DNA from: Roseiarcus sp963829505
GTDB lineage: Bacteria > Pseudomonadota > Alphaproteobacteria > Rhizobiales > Beijerinckiaceae
Assembly (NCBI GenBank): GCA_963829505.1
Contig: CAWHIL010000006.1
Coordinates: forward strand, 25,597-89,596
Length of the DNA: 64,000 nucleotides
Reading direction: 5' to 3'
Shown one piece after another: positions 18,948 through 26,528 of this stretch (the first letter of the stretch is position 1; every line of letters starts with the position of its first letter). The translations under genes and the position numbers were made by a program. Below the pieces are notes generated by a model. It searched no databases, had not been told where the DNA came from, and saw only the letters and a program-made list of their open reading frames with translations.

Positions 18948-19180
18948 TTCGGCAGGCCCTGCTCATCCCATTGAAGGGGGTCGCAGGCATCGATGCGGTC
19001 CGGCAATCGATCGATCTGAGCGAGAATCGCGGCGATCCGGCCCGCGGTCGCTTCGCCTTCAATTTTCTGCAGCAATCCTTCGAGCGCGCGCTCGACGACC
19101 AACGTCGCGGTCCATCCCATTCTTTTTGCGAGGCGCTCCACTGTGGCGACGACTTTGGGATCGGCGATCTGCAGCGGCAT
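18944..19180 (-). CDS. vapB: VapB-type antitoxin (PSK/Rv0623-like), without a complete partner toxin
   Basis: 78 residues from ATG 19180 (MPLQIADPKV), with the N-terminal DNA-binding pattern of VapB and the C-terminal toxin-wrapping end WDEQGLPK. Compare the intact VapB at 7672, which ends DENGLPK. The stop overlaps the following ATG exactly as in VapBC pairs, but what follows is a serine hydrolase with only a VapC-like start. An ATG at 19210 is a possible longer start. The antitoxin is divergent from the AbrB/VapC pair. Confidence 0.78.
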   Translation of the reverse strand: MPLQIADPKVVATVERLAKRMGWTATLVVERALEGLLQKIEGEATAGRIAAILAQIDRLPDRIDACDPLQWDEQGLPK

Positions 19181-19279
19181 CGAAGGCTCGACAATGAAGT
19201 TCAGGGGCATCAATACACACAAAAATCTGCCCGCGCGCATCTATCGTCTCGCTACACGCCCTTGACGACGGCACGTACA

Positions 19280-19307
19280 GGATATACGTTTATGGGAACG
19301 TATATCC
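19280..19307. promoter_or_regulatory. Perfect palindrome, probable antitoxin operator
   Basis: Two 11-base arms, GGATATACGTT (19280-19290) and AACGTATATCC (19297-19307), are exact reverse complements with a 6-base spacer. The site ends 12 bases before the AbrB-type antitoxin start (19320), and a TTGACG (19262-19267) lies upstream as a possible -35. This is the expected place for autoregulation by the AbrB/VapC complex. It also lies in the intergenic space shared with the divergent vapB at 19180. Confidence 0.72.
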
Positions 19308-19319
19308 ATGGGATCCGCC

Positions 19320-19550
19320 ATGCAAGTCGCCAAATGGGGCAATAGCCTCGCGGTCCGCCTCCCAGCCGCGGTCGTCGACGCCCTCAAGCTCAAGGCGGGG
19401 GACGAGATCGACATCCGCATCGACGGCGAGCGCGCTTTCGCCGTCGCGCGCAAACCCGGCCGCGAGGACTGGCTGAAGCGACTGCGCGCGCTTCGCGGCC
19501 GAATGCCCGCCGATTTCACGTTCGATCGCGACGAGGCCAATGCCCGCTAG
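19320..19550 (+). CDS. vapB: AbrB/MazE-type antitoxin (VapB, SpoVT-AbrB fold)
   Basis: 76 residues from ATG 19320 (MQVAKWGNSLAVRLP), the standard swapped-hairpin AbrB DNA-binding opening, followed by LKAGDEIDIRIDG. An ATG at 19308 would add four residues but overlaps the edge of the palindrome. The 3' end overlaps the PIN toxin by 11 bases. It should repress its own promoter through the palindrome at 19280-19307. Confidence 0.88.
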   Translation: MQVAKWGNSLAVRLPAAVVDALKLKAGDEIDIRIDGERAFAVARKPGREDWLKRLRALRGRMPADFTFDRDEANAR

Positions 19551-19947
19551 CTTCCTCGATACAAACGTTCTCATCTATCTTGTGTCGGGCGACGGGCGCA
19601 AAGCCGATCGGGTCGAAGCGCTCTTGCGGGCCGGCGCTTCGATCAGCGTCCAGATCCTCAACGAGGCGACAAACGTCGTTCGGCGAAAATTCGGCTTGTC
19701 GTGGACCGAGACGCGCGAGTTCCTCGCAGGCTTGCGCGCGCTTCTCAGCGTGGTCCCGGTAACGGTCGAGATTCACGAGGCGGGGCTGATGCTGGCGGAA
19801 CGGCATGGCTTCGCCCTCTACGATGCGATGGTCGCCGCCGCGGCGCTGACGACCGGCTGCGACACGCTCTGGTCCGAGGACATGCATCACGGTCTTCTGA
19901 TCGACCGCCGCCTGCGCATTCTCAACCCGTTCAGGGACGACCCATGA
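19540..19947 (+). CDS. vapC: VapC toxin, PIN-domain ribonuclease
   Basis: 135 residues. The PIN opening FLDTNVLIYLVSG carries the first metal aspartate, QILNEATNVV the conserved glutamate, and FALYDAMVAAAAL and LWSEDMHHG the later aspartates. Partner is the AbrB-type antitoxin directly upstream. Its stop overlaps the following YbaK-domain gene (ATGA at 19944-19947), so the deacylase may be co-expressed with the toxin-antitoxin pair. Confidence 0.9.
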   Translation: MPASFLDTNVLIYLVSGDGRKADRVEALLRAGASISVQILNEATNVVRRKFGLSWTETREFLAGLRALLSVVPVTVEIHEAGLMLAERHGFALYDAMVAAAALTTGCDTLWSEDMHHGLLIDRRLRILNPFRDDP

Positions 19948-20417
19948 AACCCGCTTCCGCCCCCTCCGCCCTCAAGGTCCAAGCCGTTCTCGGCTCCCGC
20001 TTCGAAGTGCTCGAATTCGACGCCGGCACGCGCACCGCCGAGGACGCGGCGGCGGCGATCGGGTGCACGGTCGCCGAGATCGCGAAATCGCTCGTCTTCC
20101 GCTCCGCCAGCGGCCGCAGCGTCCTTATCGTCGCCTCCGGCGTCAACCGCGTCGACGAGAAGAAGGCGGCCGCCGTCATCGGCGAACGAATCGGACGCGC
20201 CGACGCCGATTTCGTGCGCGAGCACACCGGCTTCGCGATCGGCGGCGTGCCGCCGGTCGGACATGCGACGGCGCCTCTCGTGCTGATCGACGAGGACCTG
20301 ATGCGTCTTGACGAGATCTGGGCCGCGGCCGGCACGCCCAACGCGGTCTTCCGCCTCAACGCCGCCGACCTCGTCGAACTGACGGGTGGAAGGGTGGCTT
20401 CGGTCAGGAAGGACTGA
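19944..20417 (+). CDS. YbaK/EbsC-domain aminoacyl-tRNA deacylase
   Basis: 157 residues of the YbaK/ProX editing fold, which hydrolyses mischarged tRNA, most often tRNA-Pro. The core is visible as AAAAIGCTVAEIAKSLVFRS (with the conserved KSLVF lysine), VDEKKAAAVIGE and FAIGGVPPVGH. Start ATG 19944 overlaps the vapC stop. A second member of the family lies at 24693-25166; the two are only distantly alike. Confidence 0.86.
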   Translation: MKPASAPSALKVQAVLGSRFEVLEFDAGTRTAEDAAAAIGCTVAEIAKSLVFRSASGRSVLIVASGVNRVDEKKAAAVIGERIGRADADFVREHTGFAIGGVPPVGHATAPLVLIDEDLMRLDEIWAAAGTPNAVFRLNAADLVELTGGRVASVRKD

Positions 20418-20420
20418 CGC

Positions 20421-21035
20421 TTATAAGGGCTTCGACGCCGCGCCCTCCTTGAGCCCCGCGTTCTCCGCTTCCAGCGGCTCGATCCGGCGGCGAAGGGATT
20501 CGACCGTTTCGATCACGTCCGCCACATCGACCTTCTGCGGGATGTGCTGCGGACAATTGATGTCCCAGGCCTCGACGTCGAAGACGATCGCCTGCTCGGG
20601 CCGGGCCACGTAGCCCTCCGGCATGAGGCGCTCGACCAGTTCGGGGTCGTCTTCGACCACCCGCGCGCGCCCCCAGACCTTCACCCGCCGGCGCCTGGCG
20701 TAATCCATCAGGAACAGAAACGCCCGGTCGTTTTCGGAAAGATTGCCGAGCGTCACGTACTGGCGGTTGCCGTGATAGTCGGCGAACGCCAGCGTATGCT
20801 CGTCGAGCGCCCGAATGAAGCCTTTCGGACCGCCGCGATGCTGCGCATAGGGACGGCCGTCGGCGCTGGCGGTCGCGAGATAGGCGGTGTCGACGCCTTC
20901 GAGAAAAGCGACGAGGTCGGGCGTGACGCCCTTGCGGAAGTCGCGCGCCGCGTAGGCCTCGCGCGAGCCGCGCCGGGCCTGGACGGCCTTGACCGCGGGC
21001 GTGAAGGCGACGTCGCTGGCGGACGCAACCGTCAC
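20421..21035 (-). CDS. Pyridoxamine 5'-phosphate oxidase-family flavin-binding protein
   Basis: 204 residues from GTG 21035 (behind GGGAGGG). The split-barrel flavin fold shows DTAYLATASADGRPYAQHRGGPKGFI, then HTLAFADYHGNRQYVTLGNL and RAFLFLMDYARRRRVKVWGRARVV. The C-terminus adds a short coiled coil. Proteins of this subgroup are annotated as pyridoxamine oxidase-related, but the substrate is unknown. The start overlaps the stop of the small gene upstream (21032-21035), and a LysR regulator is divergent, so LysR control is likely. Confidence 0.82.
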   Translation of the reverse strand: MTVASASDVAFTPAVKAVQARRGSREAYAARDFRKGVTPDLVAFLEGVDTAYLATASADGRPYAQHRGGPKGFIRALDEHTLAFADYHGNRQYVTLGNLSENDRAFLFLMDYARRRRVKVWGRARVVEDDPELVERLMPEGYVARPEQAIVFDVEAWDINCPQHIPQKVDVADVIETVESLRRRIEPLEAENAGLKEGAASKPL

Positions 21036-21211
21036 GCGGCCCTCCCGCCCTCGGCGTTTGCGGAGCGATGGCGCCGGATGAGCCGGCGCAGCCCGTCGGC
21101 GATGGCGACGCCGGCCCCCTTGGGACCGTAACGGTCGACCGGCGCCAGCCGGGCGCAAAGATCGGCGGCGCCGCCGGCAAAGCTTCGATCGAGAATCGTG
21201 GTGCAGGACAT
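21032..21211 (-). CDS. Small YGP-motif protein, unrecognised
   Basis: 59 residues (MSCTTILDRSF...). The core LAPVDRYGPKGAGVAIADGL is closely matched by the small protein at 23152-23358 (LAPLDLYGPRELSAAVARGL). It overlaps the flavin-binding gene by four bases and is probably its operon leader. No family is recognised. Confidence 0.62.
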   Translation of the reverse strand: MSCTTILDRSFAGGAADLCARLAPVDRYGPKGAGVAIADGLRRLIRRHRSANAEGGRAA

Positions 21212-21303
21212 GGATGAACCTCCGCCCGCCGATATGGGCCGTTGCGTCCTCATCGATAATTGTCAAAGATGGCGTTTCACTCTTGCGTATATGGCAATAA
21301 TCA
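21212..21303. promoter_or_regulatory. Divergent promoter region of LysR gene and flavin-protein operon
   Basis: A 92-base gap between divergent genes, AT-richer than its surroundings. It contains ATTGTCA and, about 25 bases later, TGGCAAT, an imperfect inverted pair (one mismatch) of the kind LysR proteins bind. The match is weak evidence by itself. Confidence 0.4.
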
Positions 21304-22206
21304 TTGGACCGGCTCGGACGCCTCCGCCTCTTCGTCGCGGTCGCCGACCAAGCGAGCTTCGCCGAGGCGGCGCGGACGCTCGGCCTGTCGCCGACGGCGG
21401 CCAGCCGCGCCGTCGCGGGCCTCGAGGCGGAACTCGGCGTCGCGCTTCTCCGCCGGACGACCCGTTCGGTCGCGCTGACGCCGGAGGGCGGCGCCTATCT
21501 CGAACGGGCGCGGCGCGCCCTCGACGAACTCGACGAGGCGGCGCGCTCCCTTCAGGGCGGCCAGGCCGAACCGAAGGGGGTGCTGATCGTGACGGCGCCG
21601 GTCGTCTTCGGGCGTCTCCACATCCTGCCGATCGTCACGCGGCTTCTGGCCGCCCATCCCGGGCTTGACGCGCGCCTCACCCTCACAGACCGCCTCGCCC
21701 GTCTCGTCGAGGAAGGGATCGACGTCGCCGTGCGCATCGCCGAGCTTGCCGACAGCGCGCTGCACGCCATTCGCGTGGCGGAAGTGCGGCGGGCGCTGGT
21801 GGCGAGCCCGGCCTATCTCGCAAAGCGCGGAACGCCTCGCGGGCCGGAGGACCTCGCGGGCCACGATCTCGTCGCCTCCGACACGTTCGCCGCGGCGGGG
21901 GCGTGGCGGTTCGGCGCCGACATGAAGCGGAGCGTGCGCGTCGAGCCTCGCCTCGTGACCAACAGCGTCGATGCGGCCATCGAAGCGGCGATCGCCGGCG
22001 TCGGCATTGCGAGGGTGCTCAACTACCAGACCGACGGCCACGTCGCGGCCGGGCGGCTCGCCTATGTGATGCCCGACTTCGACCCTCCGCCGACGCCCGT
22101 CCACCTCGTCACCCAGGCGAACCGCCTGCGCTCGCCGAACGTCCGCGCCTTTCTCGACGAAGCGCGCCGGCGCCTAAGGCGCCTGAATTCGGCCGACCCT
22201 GTCTGA
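21304..22206 (+). CDS. LysR-family transcriptional regulator
   Basis: 300 residues from TTG 21304 (read as MDRLGRLRLF). The winged helix-turn-helix is LRLFVAVADQASFAEAARTLGLSPTAASRAVAGLE (only its extent, residues about 7-41, is meant), followed by the linker helix and two-lobed effector domain (about 90-290). It is divergent from the 21032-21211/20421-21035 operon and probably controls it in response to an unknown small molecule. Confidence 0.88.
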   Translation: MDRLGRLRLFVAVADQASFAEAARTLGLSPTAASRAVAGLEAELGVALLRRTTRSVALTPEGGAYLERARRALDELDEAARSLQGGQAEPKGVLIVTAPVVFGRLHILPIVTRLLAAHPGLDARLTLTDRLARLVEEGIDVAVRIAELADSALHAIRVAEVRRALVASPAYLAKRGTPRGPEDLAGHDLVASDTFAAAGAWRFGADMKRSVRVEPRLVTNSVDAAIEAAIAGVGIARVLNYQTDGHVAAGRLAYVMPDFDPPPTPVHLVTQANRLRSPNVRAFLDEARRRLRRLNSADPV

Positions 22207-22220
22207 CCTGTCCGAGGGGT

Positions 22221-22309
22221 CGTCATTGCGAGCGCAAGCGAAGCAATCCATAGTCGGCCGCCGTTCACGCGCGATGGATTGCTTCGTCGCTGCGCTCCTC
22301 GCAATGACG
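22221..22309. repeat. REP-like palindrome
   Basis: An inverted repeat with arms opening CGTCATTGCGAGCG and closing CGCTCCTCGCAATGACG, each carrying GAAGCAATCCA or its complement. The same design recurs at 25592-25730 and 49024-49115. It can form a long hairpin between the LysR gene and the DUF72 gene and belongs to a dispersed family common in Rhizobiales. Confidence 0.75.
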
Positions 22310-22334
22310 TCCCAAAAGGAAGAGGGAGGAACGC

Positions 22335-23138
22335 ATGCCGAAGTCTTCTCCGGGCGCGATCCGCGTCGGCGTCGGCGGGTGGAGCTTCGACCCGTGGCGC
22401 AAGACCTTCTATCCGAAGGACATGAAGCGCGGCGGCGAGCTCGCGTTCGCCAGCCGCAGCCTGACCTCGATCGAGATCGACAGCACTTACTACGGCGGCA
22501 AGACCCCGCAGATCTTCCGCACCTGGCGCGACGCCGCGCCCGATAATTTCGTCTTCGCGGTCAAGGGCTCGCGCTTCGTCACCAACCGCCGGGTGCTCGC
22601 CGAGGCCGGACCCTCGATCGAACGGTTCTTCTCGACCGGCGTCGGAGAACTGGGCGCGAAGCTCGGGCCGATCAACTGGCAGTTCGCCAAGACGAAGCGC
22701 TTCGAGCCGCAAGACTTCGCGGCCTTCCTCGATCTCCTGCCCGCGTCCGTCGGCGGCCTCGCGCTTCGCCACGCGGTCGAGGTGCGCCACGACAGCTTTC
22801 GCGACCCCGCCTTCGTCGAACTCGTCCGCGCGCGTGGCGTGGCGATCGTCGCCGCGGGCGACAGCGACTTCCCGCTGATCGCCGACACCGCCGCGCCTTT
22901 CGTCTACGCGCGGATCATGGGGACGCGCGAGCCCGAGCCGCGCGGCTACCCGGACGCCGAACTCGAGATCTGGGCGAAAAGGGCGCGCGCCTGGGCGGCG
23001 GGCGACGCCGCCGCCGACCTCCCCGTCCTTGCGCCGCACACGAAAACGGATGCGCGCGAGGTCTTCCTCTATGTGATTTCCGGCTTCAAGCCGCTGAACC
23101 CGCTGGCGGCGATTGCTCTGATCGATAAGCTTAAATGA
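22335..23138 (+). CDS. DUF72 domain protein
   Basis: 267 residues of the DUF72 TIM-barrel-like family (VGVGGWSFDPWRKTFYP at the start, SIEIDSTYYGGK, FVFAVKGSRFVTN, VEVRHDSF). Members are found near nucleic-acid and sugar metabolism genes, but no reaction is established to my knowledge. A ribosome site (GGAGG) lies just before ATG 22335. Confidence 0.85.
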   Translation: MPKSSPGAIRVGVGGWSFDPWRKTFYPKDMKRGGELAFASRSLTSIEIDSTYYGGKTPQIFRTWRDAAPDNFVFAVKGSRFVTNRRVLAEAGPSIERFFSTGVGELGAKLGPINWQFAKTKRFEPQDFAAFLDLLPASVGGLALRHAVEVRHDSFRDPAFVELVRARGVAIVAAGDSDFPLIADTAAPFVYARIMGTREPEPRGYPDAELEIWAKRARAWAAGDAAADLPVLAPHTKTDAREVFLYVISGFKPLNPLAAIALIDKLK

Positions 23139-23151
23139 GGGATTCCGAGCG

Positions 23152-23358
23152 TCAGCGCGCCCCGCAGCAGCAGGGCGCCTCCGGCCGGCGAGCAGCCGGT
23201 CGCCCGAGCGTGAAAAGGGCGCGCAAGCCTCTCGCGACGGCCGCGCTCAATTCCCGCGGACCGTAAAGATCGAGCGGGGCGAGCTGGGCTCGAATGTTGT
23301 CGTCGGCGAGGCAAGGCGACCGGCGAGCCGTCACCTCTGGATTGTCCAGATGGTGCAT
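23152..23358 (-). CDS. Small YGP-motif protein, unrecognised (paralogue of 21032-21211)
   Basis: 68 residues from ATG 23358 behind GGAGA. The segment QLAPLDLYGPRELSAAVARG matches the small protein at 21032 (LAPVDRYGPKG...). It ends in PCCCGAR, a cysteine cluster. Convergent with DUF72. Function unknown. Confidence 0.58.
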   Translation of the reverse strand: MHHLDNPEVTARRSPCLADDNIRAQLAPLDLYGPRELSAAVARGLRALFTLGRPAARRPEAPCCCGAR

Positions 23359-23563
23359 CGGTGTTCTCCAAGTTTTTTGCATCTGCGAACGTTTATGGCG
23401 CCGCAATATGATTTCAATGCGGCGCCGCCCGCTTTTTAACCGGCGCCCTCCGTCTACGGCATGAGCGGCGGACGGCCCTCCCCGGCCCGGACATGCACAG
23501 GAATTGGGTTGCGCCGACGGCCGGCGCGCCTAGATTCGCCTTTTGCAACGCGAGCGGAAAACC

Positions 23564-24115
23564 ATGAGAGGCCATCACCTTTTCGAGACCGCCGCCGGCG
23601 TCTCAGCCATCGGCTGGAGCGATCGCGGCGTCGCGCGTTTCGTCCTGCCGGCGGCGGCGCGGGCGACGGCCGAACGGCAACTCATGAAGCGCTGGCCGGG
23701 CGGCGAGCCGGCCGCCCCTGCCCCGTTCGTCGCCGAGGCAATCGCAGGCGTTCGGCGTTATTTCCTTAAAGAGCCGGTTGATTTCTCCGGAACGCCGTTC
23801 GACTTCGACGGCCAGGACCCGTTCTTCGCCCGCATCTACGAGGCGCTGCGCCAGATCGGCTGGGGACGAACCACGACCTATGGCGCGCTCGCCGTCGCGG
23901 TCGGCGCGCCCCCCGAGGCCGCGCGTGACGTCGGCCAGGCGATGGCGAAGAACCCGACGCCGCTTCTCGTTCCCTGCCACCGCGTGCTCGCCGCGGGCGG
24001 AAAGCTCGGCGGCTTCTCGGCCCCGGGCGGCGCGACGACCAAGGCCGCGATGCTGCGGATCGAAGGCGTCGACCTCGCCCCGCCCGAGCCGGCGCAGCGG
24101 TCGCTGGCGTTCTGA
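23564..24115 (+). CDS. ogt: Methylated-DNA--protein-cysteine methyltransferase (O6-alkylguanine repair)
   Basis: 183 residues. The suicide cysteine is C138 in VPCHRV, with the following GG(K)LGGFSAPGG and the helix-turn-helix GRTTTYGALA. It removes O6-alkyl groups from guanine in DNA. The N-terminal domain is present, so length is normal. Start ATG 23564; a frame extension to 23543 is unlikely. Confidence 0.92.
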   Translation: MRGHHLFETAAGVSAIGWSDRGVARFVLPAAARATAERQLMKRWPGGEPAAPAPFVAEAIAGVRRYFLKEPVDFSGTPFDFDGQDPFFARIYEALRQIGWGRTTTYGALAVAVGAPPEAARDVGQAMAKNPTPLLVPCHRVLAAGGKLGGFSAPGGATTKAAMLRIEGVDLAPPEPAQRSLAF

Positions 24116-24133
24116 AGCACGGTCGGGCCAGCG

Positions 24134-24592
24134 TTACGTCGCGTTGGTCTCGCCGACCGGATGCGGGACGCGGAAGCCGACCTGGATGCGGTTCCAGCCA
24201 TTGATCGTCACGATGAGCAGCGTCAGCGCGACCTGCTCTGCTTCCGAGAATTCCGCCTTCAGGGCCGCGTAGACGTCGTCCGGCGCGCCCTTGTCGGCGA
24301 GCCTGGTCAGCGCCTCGGTCCAGGCGAGCGCGGCGCGTTCGCGGTCGCTGTAGAGGGGCGAGTTGCGCCAGGCGTCGAGGAGATAGATGCGCTGTTCGGT
24401 CTCGCCGATCTTGCGCGCCTCCGCGGCGTGCATGTCGATGCAGAAGGCGCAGGCGTTGATCTGCGAAGCGCGGATCTTGACGAGCTCCATGAGCTTTTCC
24501 TCGAGGCCGAGCTTCGACACGCTGCGTCCGTATTCGAGCCAGGCCTTCATCGGCGCGGGGGCGGCGGCGAAGGCGTTCAATCTCGGCGTCAT
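24134..24592 (-). CDS. Carboxymuconolactone decarboxylase/AhpD-family protein
   Basis: 152 residues with the AhpD-type redox motif ACAFCIDMH (CxxC plus histidine) and flanking helices (LVKIRASQIN, ERAALAWTEAL). Such proteins act as peroxidases or peroxidase partners. Start ATG 24592 (MTPRLNAFAAAP). Confidence 0.87.
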   Translation of the reverse strand: MTPRLNAFAAAPAPMKAWLEYGRSVSKLGLEEKLMELVKIRASQINACAFCIDMHAAEARKIGETEQRIYLLDAWRNSPLYSDRERAALAWTEALTRLADKGAPDDVYAALKAEFSEAEQVALTLLIVTINGWNRIQVGFRVPHPVGETNAT

Positions 24593-24692
24593 TGCCTGTC
24601 TCCCGATGCTGGACGTTTCCGATGCGCGAGGCTGATCCCCGGTTGTGACGCGGCCGAGGCGTCGTACGGAGCGAACTGCCGCGTTCGTCGCC

Positions 24693-25166
24693 TCAGGCGA
24701 CGACCGGCGCGACAATCGCGCCGAGAAGCGCCGCCGCGTCGCGCGGCGAGAGGCGCACCTGCAGGCCGCGCTGTCCCCCGTTCAGGAACACGAGATCGTG
24801 CGCCAGCGCCGCCTCTTCGATGGCCGCTCGCGCGGGCCGCGTCTGGCCGAACGGGCTGATGCCGCCGACCTTGTAGCCGGTCGCGCGCTCGGCGTCGGCG
24901 GGCTTCATCATCTGTGCCGACTTGCCGCGGAAGGCGGACGCGAGCTTCTTCATCGACACCTCCCTGTTCGACGGGACGATGACGCAGACCGGCTTGCCGT
25001 CGACGAGCGCCATCAGCGTCTTGAGAACGCGCTCCGGCGCTTCGCCCAGCGCCTCTGCCGCCTGGATGCCGACCTTGTCGGCGTTCGGATCGTAATCGTA
25101 GGCGTGCACGGTGAAGGCGACGCCCGCCCGGTCGAGCGCCATGGTCGCGCGGGTCGCCCGCGACAT
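24693..25166 (-). CDS. ybaK: Cys-tRNA(Pro)/Cys-tRNA(Cys) deacylase YbaK
   Basis: 157 residues matching YbaK: HAYDYDPNAD near the N-terminus, GEAPERVLKTLMA (with the catalytic lysine), GYKVGGISPFGQT and VFLNGGQRGLQV. It clears cysteine mischarged on tRNA-Pro. Start ATG 25166. It is followed on the same strand by the AhpD-like gene and preceded by the monooxygenase. Confidence 0.9.
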   Translation of the reverse strand: MSRATRATMALDRAGVAFTVHAYDYDPNADKVGIQAAEALGEAPERVLKTLMALVDGKPVCVIVPSNREVSMKKLASAFRGKSAQMMKPADAERATGYKVGGISPFGQTRPARAAIEEAALAHDLVFLNGGQRGLQVRLSPRDAAALLGAIVAPVVA

Positions 25167-25186
25167 GAAGCGCGCGTCCCCGTTTC

Positions 25187-25486
25187 CTAGAGCGGGCGCC
25201 CCTCGCCGACCTCGTGGATGCGCAGGTTGCGGTCGCGGAAGCCGAGCGACTTCCCCGCGGCGCGCCAGACAGCCATGTGCGGGGTGGTGAAATGCCGATC
25301 GAGCGCCGCCTGATCGCGCCAGAGTTCGTTGAGGTGAATGAGGCCGGGATCGAGCACGTCCTCGGCAAAGGCGTAATGGACGCAGCCGTCCTCGGCGCGC
25401 GTCGCATCGATCATCCGCGCCGCGGCGGCGCGCCCTTCAGCGACGTTTTCGGGCGGGATGCGGATCGTGCCGACGATGAGGAGCAT
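25187..25486 (-). CDS. Antibiotic biosynthesis monooxygenase (ABM) domain protein
   Basis: 99 residues of a ferredoxin-like ABM fold: LLIVGTIRIPPENVAEG, then GCVHYAFAEDVLDPGLIHLNELW and ALDRHFTTPHM, ending with the conserved RIHEVG strand. Small dimeric proteins of this type may oxidise quinol-like compounds or degrade haem; the substrate is unknown. Start ATG 25486; an upstream in-frame start at 25522 is less likely. Confidence 0.85.
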   Translation of the reverse strand: MLLIVGTIRIPPENVAEGRAAAARMIDATRAEDGCVHYAFAEDVLDPGLIHLNELWRDQAALDRHFTTPHMAVWRAAGKSLGFRDRNLRIHEVGEGRPL

Positions 25487-26528
25487 GTCGCGACTATACG
25501 GGCGCGCGGGCCGGTTCGCCATAGGCGCGCGCGAACCCCGGGGTCGGCTTTCGGGCCGCCCCTTTCATGGATAATCTACAGGCTCCCACGGCCGTCATCG
25601 CCAGCGTTCCGCGAGGCGATCCAGAGGCTGCCGCGCCAGGCGTCGGGCGTTCCGCGCAGCGATCCGCCGCTTATCGGAGGCGGCGGGCAACGTCTGGATC
25701 GCCGCGTCGCTTCGCTCCTCGCGAAGACGGAGCCACCGCCTCGGCAGGTCCTTTTCGTTTGCGCCGGACTTTAACCGTCTCAGCATTTTCAGGTTTTTGA
25801 TCGTCCGTTTACGGCGTAAAGAACCCCCATGGGAAGGGTGAGAGGGGCAGCGTCAAGACCGGCGACCTTGGCGATTTAGACCAAACTTGAGCAATCCTCG
25901 AGTTCTGATTGGCCAGAGCCAGCAGAAGCGGCCCGGTTTGTACGGGCTCTGTTGGCGATACGCAACGCCAAGATACGTCGGGCGCTTGTAGACTTTGCGG
26001 AAGCGCTGGCGCGTGGGGTGGTTTCTCAGTTCGAGAAATGACGACCTGACGCGCGTCGCTCAACTTTATGTCCCATGAGATGGTTGGCGTAAAAGGCGTG
26101 GGGGCCGAATTGACAATGTCAGACGTCTGCACTCTGCAATTTTATCGTGAGAAGCCCGGCGACCTTGGAATCGCGGATCTCAGCGACGTGTCCAGGGACG
26201 ACGATCTGGAGCATTCGTTGCCGGACGCTCTCTTGATTCTCCGTCATGATCCGAACCTTCCTCTCGACCGGCGTCCCTTGCGCGCACGGGCGATCGCGAA
26301 GGACGGCGCCACGCTCTCGGAAATCGAAGTGGTTGGCCTGGAACGTTTGAGAAATGTCCGCTTTCGGCGTCATCTTCCGGAAGGCATGGGGCCTGAGGTC
26401 GCAAGATCGAAAGCTGAGAAGGCGTCGGTCGGCGTGGGCAATGCTGTCCACTCGACCGCCCGTTCCGACCGCTCGGCCAGCAGGCGCTTCCCACTCGGAG
26501 CGGCCGCCGCCGCGCCCGCCTCTCGACC
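25487..26528. other. Gene-poor stretch with a REP-like palindrome and a possible XRE-regulator remnant
   Basis: No convincing complete gene. A REP-like palindrome occupies 25592-25730. Between 25880 and 26041 on the plus strand an unstarted frame reads like the C-terminal helix of an XRE-type regulator (RFVRALLAIRNAKIRRALVD ... SQFEK). Frames at 26068-26532 have no recognisable domain on either strand. Confidence 0.4.
25592..25730. repeat. REP-like palindrome (diverged copy)
   Basis: Arms CGTCATCGCCAGCG...GAGGCGATCCAGA and TCTGGATCGCCGCG...CTCGCGAAGACGG form an imperfect inverted repeat. It belongs to the same family as 22221-22309 and 49024-49115. Confidence 0.6.
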
